This document shows, in pieces, positions 1 to 12,100 of a stretch of DNA of 64,000 nucleotides. A program made the translations under genes and the position numbers. The notes under the pieces were generated by a model. The model was not told the origin of the DNA. It worked only from the letters and a program-made list of their open reading frames with translations, and ran no database searches. This stretch comes from Ceratopteris richardii (lineage: Eukaryota > Streptophyta > Polypodiopsida > Polypodiales > Pteridaceae). Where the stretch lies: assembly GCA_020310875.1 (NCBI GenBank), contig CM035422.1, forward strand, positions 53,496,894-53,560,893. Direction: 5' to 3'. How positions within the stretch are numbered: position 1 is the first letter of the stretch; the number at the start of each line of letters is the position of its first letter.

Positions 1-1397
1 AATTAAGTACGAGGGAGGAGTGTACATGGATAAATTAGGTCACATCTATGTAGTGACAGAAAACCCAGATCGGATCAAGGAGAGAGGAGAATTGGAGGGA
101 TAAGGAAACTCGGGGAGACCTGACCCTAAAGAGTTAGTAACTACACTAAGAGGTTAGTCAGTAGTGACTCGAGTCTTGAGAGGGGATTTGATACCTCAAG
201 ATGACTACCTATTGGATGTATACTTGATCCACGGGTCAGACCTACTATTACAAACTGATTCACCCACACGAGGATAGGTAGTAAGCCAACGACTTTCTAT
301 GAGTTAAAGGATCCTAAAGATGAGTCTAGAGTCCCATACCTAGACCAAAACCAAAGAAGGCATTGACCTGTAGATGTAGTTAATAGAGCTCAATTGAAGT
401 ATATGAGGTTGCCTGTGTTTCCTCCCTAATGTACACCGCACCCAAGGCACAAGCACCCATGAGACCACCCATTAAACCGCCTATGCCAAAAGGACCATGC
501 TATAGACGTGGAGGAGACCACTTCATAAGAGAATGCACTCTACCATATAACCCACCACCTCCCAGGACTTGGGAAGGGTACTGCAATGAATGTGGAAAGG
601 AACACCTATTTAGAGATTGTCCAAAGAATCCTAATAAGACTCATAACACAACACAATCAACGTGATTGAAGTAATTGAATCATTAGACAGTGATAAGGAG
701 TACACAGTACCACTAAAAGCTATCACACGAGCGCAAGCCAAAATAGACTCTGAACAAGAAAAGAATAAAAACCTAGAACCCAAAATATAGGTATTGGAAG
801 ATTTTGAAGGCCTAGGTGAGGGTACCCAAACAAAGAAGACCCAAAGTTGGAAGGAGAGAAGGAAAAACTAAAAAAAAAATGGATGAAAAACAAAAGTAAG
901 GAGGATAAGAAGAACGTGAAAAATGGTAAGAAACCTGAGAAAATGGAAATAGAAGAGGATACACCATTTACGTCTCATACACAGGAACTAAACAAACCAA
1001 GATCAATCTTAGCAGACCCAAGAATAGATGACCTCGACATGTGGCTGGAAGCTTACAAAGCTAGAATCATGACTGGACCAAACATAAAGCAGCATGAGAA
1101 ACTTTACCCACAAGGGGAATTAGAGAAGGAGAGATTGGCGATATGTAGGAAGCTCATAGAGGTAGCCCAAGCCACTCTAGAGAAAACTATCTTAATCCTA
1201 CCAAAGACAACAATACCTGAGGATCAATACAATGAGTGTTTTAAAAGGAATGATCAGAAACCAACACGAACACCTAACGAGAAAGATAGTAAGGAATGAC
1301 AACAGAGCACTCAGGGCAAGTCACTTTCTATAATCCTTGAGATAGAAGATGATTGGCCACAAAATTTGTGGACTAAGATTTGGGAAGAACGATGGAA
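1..1397 (+). mobile_element. Ty3/Gypsy copy G1, gag portion
   Basis: Gag-region remnant of a Gypsy LTR retrotransposon; its 5' LTR lies outside the window. The first 100 bases match the gag N-terminal region of copy G5 (pattern YMDK..HIYVVT..PDR against YIDK..TIYVVT..PDR). At 480-640 there are two short zinc-knuckle-like segments (GGDHFIREC and CNECGKEHLFRDC). From 847 to 1,299 a lysine-rich segment is followed by a block (ILADPR...LDMWLEAYKAR) that matches ADP..EGLDMMFKAYQAR in G5. Gag packages element RNA in cytoplasmic particles. The copy is broken in several places and is an old fossil. A Copia copy separates this part from its pol part, which resumes at 9,194. Confidence 0.85.
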
Positions 1398-1400
1398 TTT

Positions 1401-4124
1401 CTCCCAAAAACTAAATCCAATGACCATGAAATTTTGTATGCAAAAATGTGACGGTGAGAATAATCCAACTCACATAAAACTCTGAAAAAGGTTGATTAAA
1501 GCTTGAGATATGAACTTATGAACTTACTGCTCTGAGTGAGTATAGGAGAGAACAAAACAGAGAAGTAGAGAATGATAAATGTATAGATTCACATATGATT
1601 ACAACCACATTGGCAATGAACATTTGCACAATGGGAGTAGAATGATAGAGCTATGGATTAAGATCTTCAATCTCTACAAAATGACATGAAGTGGTCACGT
1701 ACAAGGCTTACTAATCACCTCTTCCTTCTTGCTCTTTTTATAGTTACTCTTGGAGGGAGTTTTGAATTCGAATTCAAATGGTTCCACATAAAAGTGATCC
1801 TCAAAGCTAGGAAATATTCCCTCAACTCACTAATTCATGGTTTTAGGTAGTTAGAGCCACGAGTTTGCTTTTTACATCATGGATGAGGTAAGCCATTCTT
1901 TTTCTTTTTTCTTTTTCACAATTACCAGAGATAAAGTGTGCTCTTTTACAAGAGATGTTCACATGTCTACACATATGGCTACAAATGAACATCATATCAA
2001 GCATGTAGCCTTGGGCAAAATGCACCAATAGCTCCCCCTCAAGCTTAACATGTTTGGCCTCCAAATATATCTTCAATTGTTCTTGATTTCTTGCAAGCCA
2101 ATCATCAACTTGAATCTACTTAACTTTGTACCATCAAGAGCTTTAGTCAACATGTCTACACATTGCATATCTGTAGAGACATAGGATAGTTGAATATCCT
2201 TGCTCATTAGCTTCTCCCTTACATAATGGTAGTGGAATTCAATATTCTTGGTTCTAGCATGGTATACCGGACTAGCTGGAAGATGTAGTGAGCTTGTGTT
2301 GTCACGAAAATGTGAGGTGTTGAAGAATGAAGTCCAAGATCTATGTACAAAGACTTTAACCACATGATTTCTTGAGTTGCATTAGCCAAACCTCTATATT
2401 CGGATTCAGTAGAAGATAATGCCATGGTTGGTTGCTTCTTGGATGACCAAGAAATGATTTTTGGACCTGCAAATGATACATTCCTGGATGTGCTTCTTCT
2501 ATCATCTCTAGATCCGGCCCAATCTACATCTGAGTAGAACTTTAGCTCAATATCTGGAGTAAATGGATAAAATAAACCTTCATTCACGATCCCCTTTAGG
2601 TACTTGAGGACCCTCTTGGGCGCTTCCATATGTGGTCTTCTTGGCTTATGCATAAACTGACTCAATATGCTAACACTATAGCATATATCCACCCTTGTGA
2701 GTGTTCCATAGTTCAAAATTCCAACCAAGCTTTGATAGCTTGTGATGTCTTCAATTGGCTCTCCCAAAAACTAAATCCAATGACCATGAAATTTTGTATG
2801 CAAAAATGTGACGGTGAGAATAATCCAAATCACATTAAAACTCTGAAAAAGGTTGAGTAAAGCTTGAGATATGAACTTATGAACTTACTGCTCTGAGTGA
2901 GTATAGCAGAGAACAAAACAGAGAAGTAGAGAATGATAAATGTATAGATTCACATATTATTACAACCACATTGGCAATGAACATTTGCACAATGGGAGTA
3001 GAATGATAGAGCTATAGATTAAGATCTTCAATCTCTACAAAATGACATGAAGTGGTCACGTACAAGGCTTACTAATCACCTCTTCCTTCTTGCTCTTTTT
3101 ATAGCTACTCTTGGAGGGAGTTTTGAATTCGAATTCAAATGGTTCCACATAAAAGTGATCCCCAAAGTTAGGAAATATTCCCTCAACTCACTAATTCATG
3201 GTTTTAGGTAGTTAGAGCCACGAGTTTGCTTTTTACATCATGGATGAGGTAAGCCATTCTTTTTCTTTTTTCTTTTTCACAATTACCAAAGATAAAGTGT
3301 GCTCTTTTACAAGAGGTGTTCACATGTCTACACATATTGCTACAAATGAACATCATATCAAGCATGTAGCCTTGGGCAAAATGCACCAATAGCTCCCCCT
3401 CAAGCTTAACATGTTTGGCCTCCAAATATATCTTCAATTGTTCTTGATTTCTTGCAAGCCAATCATCAACTTGAATCTACTTAACTTTGTACCATCAAGA
3501 GCTTTAGTCAACATGTCTACACATTGCATATCTCTAGAGACATAGGATAGTTGAATATCCTTGCTCATTAGCTTCTCCCTTACATAATGGTAGTGGACTT
3601 CAATATTCTTGGTTCTAGCATGGTATATCGGATTAGCTGGAAGATGTAGTGAGCTTGTGTTGTCATGAAAATGTGAGGTGTTGAAGAATGAAGTCCAAGA
3701 TCTATGTACAAAGACTTTAACCACATGATTTCTTGAGTTGCATTAGCCAAACCTCTATATTCGGATTCACTAGAAGATAATGCCACGGTTGGTTGCTTCT
3801 TGGATGACCAAGAAATGATTTTTAGACCTGCAAATGATACATTCCCGGATGTGCTTCTTCTATCATCTCTAGATCCGGCCCAATCTACATCTGAGTAGAA
3901 CTTTAGCTCAATATCTGGAGTAAATGGATAAAATAAACCTTCATTCATGATCTCCTTTAGGTACGTGAGGACCCTCTTGGCCGCTTCCATATGTGGTCTT
4001 CTTGGCTTATGCATAAACTGACTCAATATGCTAACACTATAGCATATATCCACCCTTGTGAGTGTTGCATAGTTCAAAATTCCAACCAAGCTTTGATAGC
4101 TTGTGATGTCTTCAATTGGCTCTC
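1401..4124. repeat. 1.36-kb tandem duplication, two copies
   Basis: 1,401-2,760 and 2,761-4,121 are direct repeats offset by 1,360-1,361 bp. Each contains about 630 bp of Copia LTR, the polypurine tract and the C-terminal RT/RNase H sequence of C1. By eye they differ at about 2-3% of sites. The boundary shows a short shared word: CTCTCC at 2,759-2,764 and at the end of the second copy, TCTCC at the left edge. This fits a duplication across microhomology in an already integrated element. Confidence 0.85.
3392..3405 (-). other. Polypurine tract of Copia C1
   Basis: The minus strand reads GCTTGAGGGGGAGC immediately before the 3' LTR (edge at 3,391). The equivalent tract of C4 is ATTGAGGGGGAGC. 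A second copy of the tract lies at 2,031-2,044 inside the tandem duplicate. Confidence 0.85.
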
Positions 4125-4930
4125 CTTCATAAGCACTAAGCTTATGATTTTGCTCCATAGGTGTACCTGCATACTTGGTATTTTCCATCTTGAACTTGAC
4201 GAGCATGTCATGCACATACTTCCTTTGTGTGATGTATATACCTAAACTTGTGAAGATTAACTCCAATCCAAGAAAATAAGTGAGTGGTCCGAGGTCACTT
4301 ATTTTGAACTCCTCCTTCATTTGACTCTTGTTTGATTCCTTCAAGATCATTCCCTGTGATAATGATATCATCAACATACACACATAAATAGATCACTTCA
4401 GATCCAATCCTCTTTATGAACAAAGAGGTATCTGCCTTGCTAGCTTTGAATCCTTGGTCCTGCAAATAAGTCACCAATTTGAAATTCCAAGCTCTTGGAT
4501 CTTGCTTCAATCCATACAAGGTTTTCTTTAATTTGCATACATAGTTGGGATGATGTACATCCTCATATCCACGAGGTTGTGCCATATACACTTCCTCTGA
4601 AATCCATCCATTCAAGAAAGCATTCTTTACATCAAGTTGATAGAGCTTCCAATTTCTATATGTAGCAAGACTAATGATAACCCTAATTGTATGGATTTTT
4701 GCAATGGGAGAGAAAGTCTCCTCATAATCAATACCATGGGTTTGAGCAAACCCTTTAGCAACTAACCTTGCTTTATGTCTATTTATACTTCCATCTGGAT
4801 TCCTCTTGATTTTGTATATGCGTCGAGATCCAATTAACTTCATAGATGGCTTGTTAGGTACAAGCTCCCAAGTGTCATTCTCCTTCAAGGCTTCCATTTC
4901 TTCATCCATTGCATCTCTCTAAGATTTCTT
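3434..4930 (-). pseudogene. reverse transcriptase and RNase H region of Copia C1
   Basis: Copia-type RT with RRIYKIKRNPDGSINRHKARLVAKGFAQ-like entry blocks (4,830-4,730), the LDVKNAFLNG motif, the CVYVDDIIITG active site (about 4,390-4,350) and the YATLTRVDICYSV block. RNase H follows (YSDVDWAGSRDDRRSTSG, ALSSSESEYRG), ending with a KALDGTKLSRFK tail near 3,440. These enzymes copy element RNA to DNA. Broken fossil. The last part is duplicated at 2,073-2,764. Confidence 0.88.
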
Positions 4931-5099
4931 TCTTTGTGCTTCTTCGAATGTGGTAGGTTCTTCATTGGTTGAATCCTTTGCAATGTAGATTGAGTGCTTG
5001 GTGACCAAAGAAGTATCATAATGCAGTCTTCTAAGTGGTTGATGTGAGCTCTCGGGTCCATATGTAGCATCATGCATCTTTGCTTTACCTTTGTTCTTC

Positions 5100-6500
5100 C
5101 ATAACTTTAGTCTTTCCAAGTCTTCTAGGTCGATCTCTGAATCACTTTCTTCAGTTTTCTTTGGCTCCTTTGGTTGAAGTGATGGAAAATCTTCATCCAA
5201 GTCATAAGGCAGCTTCACTTTCCTATCATCATCAAACCATGTTTTTTTTTCATCAAAAAATACATTTCTATTCATAGAAAATCCTTTACTGGTTGGATTG
5301 TACAATCTATATTCTTTTTGGTTTTGATCATAACCAATAAATATGCACTTCTCTGCCTTGGGATCCAATTTCCCTCTTACTTGAGAAGGAATGTGAGCAT
5401 AGGCTAAGCATCCAAAGATTTTACAATGCTCTAGACTAGGTCTTCTTCCATTCCACACTTCATATGGAGTGGTTCCATCTAGTGACTTTGATGGAAGTCT
5501 ATTTATGAGATATGTGGCTGTAGACACAATCTCTGCCCATAAGTAGTTTGGCAATCCCTTTTCATTGAGCATGGACCTTGCAGCTTCAACAATAGCTCTA
5601 TTTCTCCTCTCTACTACACCATTGAGTTCGGGTGTATACCTTGTAGTGACTTCCCTTTTAATGCCTCTTTCATTCAAGAAGGCATCAAATTCAGAAGAGA
5701 AATATTCTCCTCCACCATCTGATTTGAGTCTTTTCAAAGACCTACCTATTTGGTTTTCAACAAGAGCAATATACTTCTTCAAGCAATTAAAAACTTCATC
5801 CTTGTGCTTCATGAAAAATAGAATGGTCCACCTACTACAATCATCTATGAAAGACACATATTATCTTGAGCTTGATATAGATGGCTCCTTACTTGGACCC
5901 CACACATCCGTGTGCACTAGATCCAAAGGATTTTGATATACATATCCCTTCTTATTGAAAGTTTGTCTATGAGCCTTGCCAAGTTGACAAGCTTCACACT
6001 TATAAATCATGTGTTGCCTTGTGATATTAGGCAAACCAAGTACACATTGGTCCCTGCAAATTTGTTTAAGTGTCCTCTCACCAATGTGAGCAAGCATTTT
6101 GTGCCATATCTCCAACTCTGTGAGAGTTTGAGATCCATAGCTAAACAAAGCTATGTTCTTTGTATCTTCCACCTCAAAAGTGAAAATCCTTCCTATCTTT
6201 TCTCCTTTGGCAATCCTTCTAAAGCCTTGCCTTGGGTCTTCAACGTATGCTCCAAATCTGTTGAATCTAACCTGCAATCCTTTTTCAACAGTCTGCCCAA
6301 CACTTATTAATTTTTTGGTAATTGTAGGGACATTCCAGACTTTGCTTAGGAGGTTCATATTCCCATCTGATGTCTTCACATTACCTATCTTCTCCACTAA
6401 GTGCTTTGTGTCATCTCGTGTTTGCACTTCATGAGAAAGTAAAGCCACATTTCTTGCTACATGGTTTGAGCATCCCGAATCAATGTAAAATATGTGATCA
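5100..6500 (-). pseudogene. protease and integrase region of Copia C1
   Basis: Contains the pre-integrase zinc-binding region (IWHKMLAHIGERTLKQI..., with CEACQLGKAH) at about 6,450-5,960. It then has the DDE integrase core: HTDVWGPS, a FIDDCSRW block, then SDGGGEY and GVVERRN. This enzyme inserts element cDNA into host DNA. Downstream of the core is the usual Copia linker (ARIHIPS-like blocks, IFIGYDQNQKEYRLYNP). Fossil, broken. Confidence 0.85.
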
Positions 6501-6639
6501 TCATCCTTACCCTTTCTTCACTGATAGATTCATAATCAATAATGAATCTTCTTCACTTTGGTCCTTTGCATAATTATTGTAGTCTCTTCTTCCTCTATGG
6601 CCACTTTGATAGTTGTTGTTGTTGTAATTGTTGTTGTAG

Positions 6640-7578
6640 TAGTTTTTGTTGTAGCCTCCATTGTATCTACCTCTATTTGATCCATAGCCACCTCTATTGA
6701 ATCCTCTTCCTCTTGAGTTCCTCCGGTTCCTGAATCATTCTTTAGTAGTATGATTAGATAAGCCACATATATTGCAAGGTTGAGATGATTGGAATCTCCC
6801 CCTGCCTTGCTTTCCACCTCTGCCTCTTCCTCTAGCTCTTCCTCTACCTGCAAAGTTTGCTTGGAAAGAGCTACCTTCATCTTTATTCTTCCTATTCTTT
6901 GACTTTTCCTTGACCTTAGCTTTATCAGAAAATAAGGCAAAATTTTGATTACCTCTTGAGGACTCACCACCTTTGCTAATCTTTGCTTCATGAGTGAAGA
7001 GTTGGCCCATGAGTGTGTTGAGGTCGGGTACATGCATATCCATGTACAAATCCATGGCTGTTGTGAAGGACTCCCACTTGTCATCTGCTTTGATTCCATT
7101 TATGGTTTATCTAATGATTTGCTCCTCTTCAATTACCTCTCCAATGCTTCCAAGTTGGTCGAAAATCTCCTTCATCTTTGTGACATAATCAGTCACACTG
7201 CTTCGGGCTTTTCTTCATTGTTGTGAACTCCATCCACAATTTGTTCTTCCTTGCTCGAGTGTTGGAAGAGAAGAAAGAAGCAAATGCATTCCAGGTCTCC
7301 CTTGATGTCTTGCATCCATTGACATGAGGTAAAAGAAAATTAGAGATTGAGTTTAGAATATAGGACCTTGCAAGTGCATCCTTCAAACACCAATTTGAAA
7401 GTCCTTCCACTTCTTCATGTGATGGTTGCGTTTTGTTCCTCATGGTTGGCATTGCTTCATCTCCGGATATGAATCCATATAGATTCCTCCCTTGAAGGTA
7501 AGCCTCCATCCTTAGGGACCATGCTGGGTAGTTGTTTTGATTCAATTTGTCAATTGTTAATGGAAATCCATCTCCCAT
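6640..7578 (-). pseudogene. gag region of Copia C1
   Basis: Copia gag fossil. It starts with a conserved N-terminal block (LTIDKLNQNNYPAWSLRMEAYL) in which the NYPAW..RMEAYL pattern is typical of the UBN2/Retrotran_gag families. A CX2CX4H-type zinc knuckle (CNICGLSNH) and a glycine/arginine-rich stretch lie toward 6,750-6,860. The start at 7,578 follows the primer site by 13 bp, which supports it. Broken. Confidence 0.85.
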
Positions 7579-7591
7579 GTTGCTTGACTAT

Positions 7592-7603
7592 GCTCTGATA
7601 CCA
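7592..7603 (-). other. Primer-binding site of Copia C1 (tRNA-iMet)
   Basis: The minus strand reads TGGTATCAGAGC, the standard plant Copia site complementary to the 3' end of initiator methionine tRNA. It lies one base inside the 5' LTR and just upstream of the gag start at 7,578. Confidence 0.9.
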
Positions 7604-7604
7604 C

Positions 7605-9193
7605 TGTGAAGAGAGATGGTGGATGCAATCTGAAGATGAGGTGGTGCTGTTACAGCCGGCTTCACAAAAGACAACTGAGACACATAGTTGATTAGTAGAC
7701 CCTTTGAGCTTCCTAAATCCACAGAAATAGCAGCCAAGTACTTTGGAACATGAATCTCAAAAGTTTAACTCAAGACAAACTAGTTGCAAGATGACTAGGT
7801 CCCAAAACTTGCTATTTTTGTACATACACCTATTGGAAACAATGAGCAGTGCTCTCAACTTGGTAGAGATTAGAGAACTTCCTTTTGGAGATAGCAAATA
7901 GATGTAGGTAGCTTACTAATGCAAGTCAAAACACTTCAAATGATAAACTGAGCACTCAGAACTAGATTCATCAATATGAGGAACATTCCCGCCATTCTCG
8001 GGGCCCTGTAGAGATAGAATAGTGAGTAGTAAAATGCATATTTCTCCCAAAATATTTATCCAATGACCATGAAATTGTTCATGCAAAAACTAGACGGTCA
8101 GAACAATTCAATGCAAAAACTAGACGGTCAGACGGTTGAGTAGAGCTCGAGATATGAGGTTTTGAGCATACTGCTCTGAGTGAGTATAATAGAGAGCAAA
8201 ACAGAGAAGTGGAGAATGATGAATGTATAGATTCACATATGATGTCAACCACATTGGCAATGAATATTTGCACAATGGGAGTAGAATGATAGAGCTATGG
8301 ATGTTATGAATTATGGAATATGTTGAACAAGTAATTGTTGAGTGTTAAATTATTAATGTATTAATGTGTTTTTGATGTTTTTGATATAGCAGCTCAAGGT
8401 TCGTGGGGAGTGTTCAAGGCGTGAAAGGGCGGATATCAATAATCCGAATAATTATTATTTAGCTTGTAAATAAACCCGCATAGAAGGTTCTATTATTAGA
8501 AACACTTAGAAAAGTAATGGTTAGAATAAGGGTCGTTGTAGACCGCAATTTCTGTTATTGAAAGCGATGGCTTTCTGTAAAAGTTACCAGCTCTTAGTTT
8601 CATGCTTGCTTTTCAAGCCGCTCTCATGTAACCACTCTTTTTGACGTAATCAAAAATTCCTATAAATACATGCACTCTATGGACTGTCAAAACAGAGTGC
8701 ATGGGGGAGATTGCACCCAATATTGCGTTCAGTCTCATCTCTTGCTGTCTCTATTCTTCTATGTGTTTTCTGTATTCGTAACCTCTGTTTGCATGTGAGC
8801 AAGATCCTGACAACAATGGATTAAGCTCTTTAATCTCTACAAAATGACATGAAGTGGTCACGTACAAGGCTTACTAATCGCCTCTTCCTTCTTGCTCTTT
8901 TTATAACTACTCTTGGAGGGAGTTTGGAATTTGAATTCGAATGGTTCCACCTAAAAGTGATTCCCAAAGTTAGAAAATATTCCCTCAGCTCACTAATTCG
9001 TGGTTTTAGGTAGTTAGATCCACGAGTTTGCTTTTTACATCATGGACGAGGTAAGCCATTCTTTTTCTTTTTTCTTTTTCACAATTACAAGAGATAAAAT
9101 GTGCTCTTTTACAAGAGGTGTTCATATGTCTACACATATGGCTACAAATGAACATCATATCAAGCATGTAGGCTTGGACAAAATGTACCAACA
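7605..9193 (-). repeat. 5' LTR of Copia C1 (with solo LTR inside)
   Basis: On the minus strand the LTR starts TGTTGGTACATT at 9,193 and ends in ...TTCACA at 7,605, one base before the primer site. Without the 514-bp solo LTR and one copy of its target duplication it is about 1,070 bp, close to the 1,044 bp of C4. On the minus strand a TATAAAAAGAG promoter-like motif lies near 8,896-8,906. About 630 bp of the same LTR recurs at 1,398-2,030 and again at 2,761-3,391. Confidence 0.85.
8302..8815. mobile_element. Solo LTR with 5-bp target duplication
   Basis: A 514-bp block interrupts the C1 LTR. It begins TGTTAT, ends CAACA, and is flanked on both sides by the direct repeat ATGGA (8,297-8,301 and 8,816-8,820). 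The other copies of the C1 LTR (near 1,655 and 3,017) read straight through this site, so the empty site is known. A TATAAATACA motif sits at 8,661-8,670, a plausible core promoter if the LTR reads in the + direction. No internal sequence, primer site or polypurine tract is present, so this is an LTR left after LTR-LTR recombination. Family not assigned. Confidence 0.88.
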
Positions 9194-12100
9194 CAAGACT
9201 GGGGGAGAGATTCTTTACACCTACAACATCAGGGAACTACCACCAAGATAATTTGCATACATTATCATATAGGGACGTACCACCACTACAATGGAATCCC
9301 GTACACAAGGAAGAGGATGACTTGTCAATTCATAGTGCAGGTTCAAGTGACCAATCATGGCTGCAAGAAGATGCTCAACTATGGATGTGTAAGGAAGCAA
9401 AGAGAGAGGTGAAAAAGACTCAAATATGGCCTATCAATCATCAAAATTACTGGCCTGTAGAGGATCCTATGTATATGCGTCAAGTTTTCTTAGATGAAGC
9501 ATTCTAACCACACGATTGGATGGAGATTCTAACCACCTTGGATGTATGCGTAAATGAAGAGGTATTAACCATGAATGGATGCATAGATGAAGAAGGTTAT
9601 GATGTAAGTCTTTGCATGGTAGTCCTTCAGGAAGTAGAAGCGGGAAAAGAACTAGAAAAAAAATGGAAGGAAGAGTATGAAAGCATAGAGATGGAACGAG
9701 AATTCGATTCGGAGGAACAATATTTAGAAGCAATTTAAGCCAACGACAAAGAAGGAACACTCGAGGTATTAGCAATAGAAGCAGCTCAGATGAGACCAAA
9801 CCCTGAGGAGACGTTAGATAATGGAGAACAAAACCCAGAGCTTTTTGAAGTCCTAGAGTACTTCAAAAGATATGAAGTAGAGGAGAGGCAATGGCTATTC
9901 AGATGCCAAGAGAGAGGCGAGAGAAGGAGAAGAATATGACAACAAGGAACAAACAAAGAAAGTAATAGTGACCATGGAAGATGGGGAAGAAAGATGTACG
10001 TACATAGGAAAAGATGTGTCACATGAAGAGGAAGAAGGATTGATAAGACTGATTTGAGAATATCAGGACGTTTGCATGGACCTACAAGGACCTCAAAGGT
10101 GTAGATCCATCCATTTGTTCTCACCGAATTTCAATGAAACCTGATGCAAAACCGTCGAAGCAACACCCTTATACTTATAACGATGTCTATTCAGCAAAAA
10201 TCAAGGAGGAGATGGACAAGCTAATAGTAGCCAGATTTATTGACGAGATAGAACACAAGGAATGGGTGTCACCATTAGTGGTCATACCCAAAAAGAATGG
10301 GAAATAAAGAGTGTGTATTAACCTGAAGAAAGTAAACGCAACTACGATCTGTGATAGCTACCTGTTACCTATCACTGATCACCTCTTGGAAAGAGTTGCA
10401 AGTAAGGAAGTATATAACTTCCGAGATGGATTCTCTGGATACAACCAAGTGGATATTGCTATAGAGGAACAACATAAGATTGCATTCATAACTAAATGGG
10501 GAGTCTATGCTTTTAGGGTGATGCCTTTTGGACTCACGAATGCCCTTGCTACTTTCCAAAGGCTGATGTGTCACGTCTTTAAAGAATTTCTAAGGAAGAG
10601 TATGGAAGTATATGTAGACGACTTATGCACGTACTCAAGTGTGAGACAAGAACACATTCTGGAGTTGCAAAGGATATTTGAGAAGTGTCGACAATATAGA
10701 GTGTGCCTAAATCTTGAGAAATGCATCTTTATGGTGAGACAAGGAAAAATCCTAGGGCACATCATATCTAGGAACCGAATCTCTAGTGACGAGGATAAAA
10801 TTAAAGTAATCTTAGATCTTCCAAGACAAAAAAATGTGAAGTAAGTGCAAGCATTTATGGGTCATTGTGGATACTATCATAGATTTATTCACATGTACGC
10901 CATAATAGCCAAGCCACTCTATGGATTATTAAACCAATTCACATGGATGGATGAATGCGAGAAAGCATTTAATGAATTTAAAAAATGACTCAACACTACA
11001 CCTACTTTGAAAACACCCAACTAGAATAAGCATTTTCATATCCATGTAGATGCCTCCAACTACACAATAGGATGCATTCTAACTCAACCTACAGATGAAG
11101 GAAAATTGGACCACCCGATTGCCTATGCGAGCAGGCAATTGAATCAAGCTGAAAGGAACTATACAACTACAGAACGAGAAGGTTTAGGAATGATGTATGC
11201 AGTGAAGAAATTTACACACTACCTTCTAGCCAACAAGTTCAAGTTCTTCATAGACCATCAAGCCTTATTATACCTAGTCAATAAGCACTGTAACACAGGA
11301 AGGCTAGTAAGATGGTTTCTATTACTAATGGAGTTCGACTTCGAAGTGGTCATAAAAAAAGGAAATACCCACGTAAGAGCTGATCATCTATCTATGTTAA
11401 CACATGGAGAACCACCTAATGGAGTAGCAATGATTTACTAGACACTTATCTATTCAACTTTGAAGTATGTCCTAAGTAGGCAGAGAAGTTAATTCCAATA
11501 CTCACCCATGGACCACAACACCCAATTAACAAGAAGGATAGGAAGAGAATTCTACAATCGTGCAACTTGCACATTGTGGCAAGAAGTGTGTACCATAAAG
11601 AACCTAATGGTGTATTGTCAAGATGTGTAGAAGAAGACAAACAGAAGAACTTGATTGAGCAAGCTCACATAAATAGATGGAGAATGCATAAGGGAACCCA
11701 TGGAACACTAAGGGAATTATAAGGATTTGGAGTTTATTGGCCTGATATGCCTAAGGATGTTCATGAGTATGTTGGTAGTTGCTCGAAATGTCAAGAAAAT
11801 ACTCCAGAAGACCATACCTCATTGCAATTCTCTACCATAGCACCAGACTGGAGTAGGACATTGGTAAAGTTCTTAAATACACAACATGAGGAAGGAGCAA
11901 GTCTAACTAGAAAGCGAACCCTAGAAGAAATGAAAAAGGATTATGTCATATTGGGGAGGCAATAATTCAAAAGTGGTAAAGACAATGAACTGCAACTATG
12001 TGTGCATGAAGGAGAGAACTTACCCATATTAGAAATGGTGCATGTAGGTGCCGCAAGAGGACATTTTTCAGTCGAAAGAGCTATAAAAATGATTCTCTTT

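Larger units (their letters stand above)
1398..9193 (-). mobile_element. Ty1/Copia copy C1, nested in Gypsy G1
   Basis: Minus-strand Copia retrotransposon inserted in Gypsy copy G1. Read from high to low coordinates it has a 5' LTR, an initiator-Met primer site, gag, protease, integrase, RT and RNase H, a polypurine tract and 3' LTR sequence. The order protease-integrase-RT-RNase H is diagnostic of Copia. Its 3' side is present as two tandem copies of about 1.36 kb, and its 5' LTR contains a 514-bp solo LTR, so three levels of insertion are visible. It is broken (several breaks) and of intermediate age. It is related to, but clearly distinct from, young copy C4 at 37.8-44.2 kb. Confidence 0.92.

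Noticed and set aside
8097-8132. Short repeated word (ATGCAAAAACTAGACGGTCAGA) as a regulatory repeat
   Set aside because: A small slippage duplication inside the C1 LTR, absent from the other copies of that LTR; no support for function.
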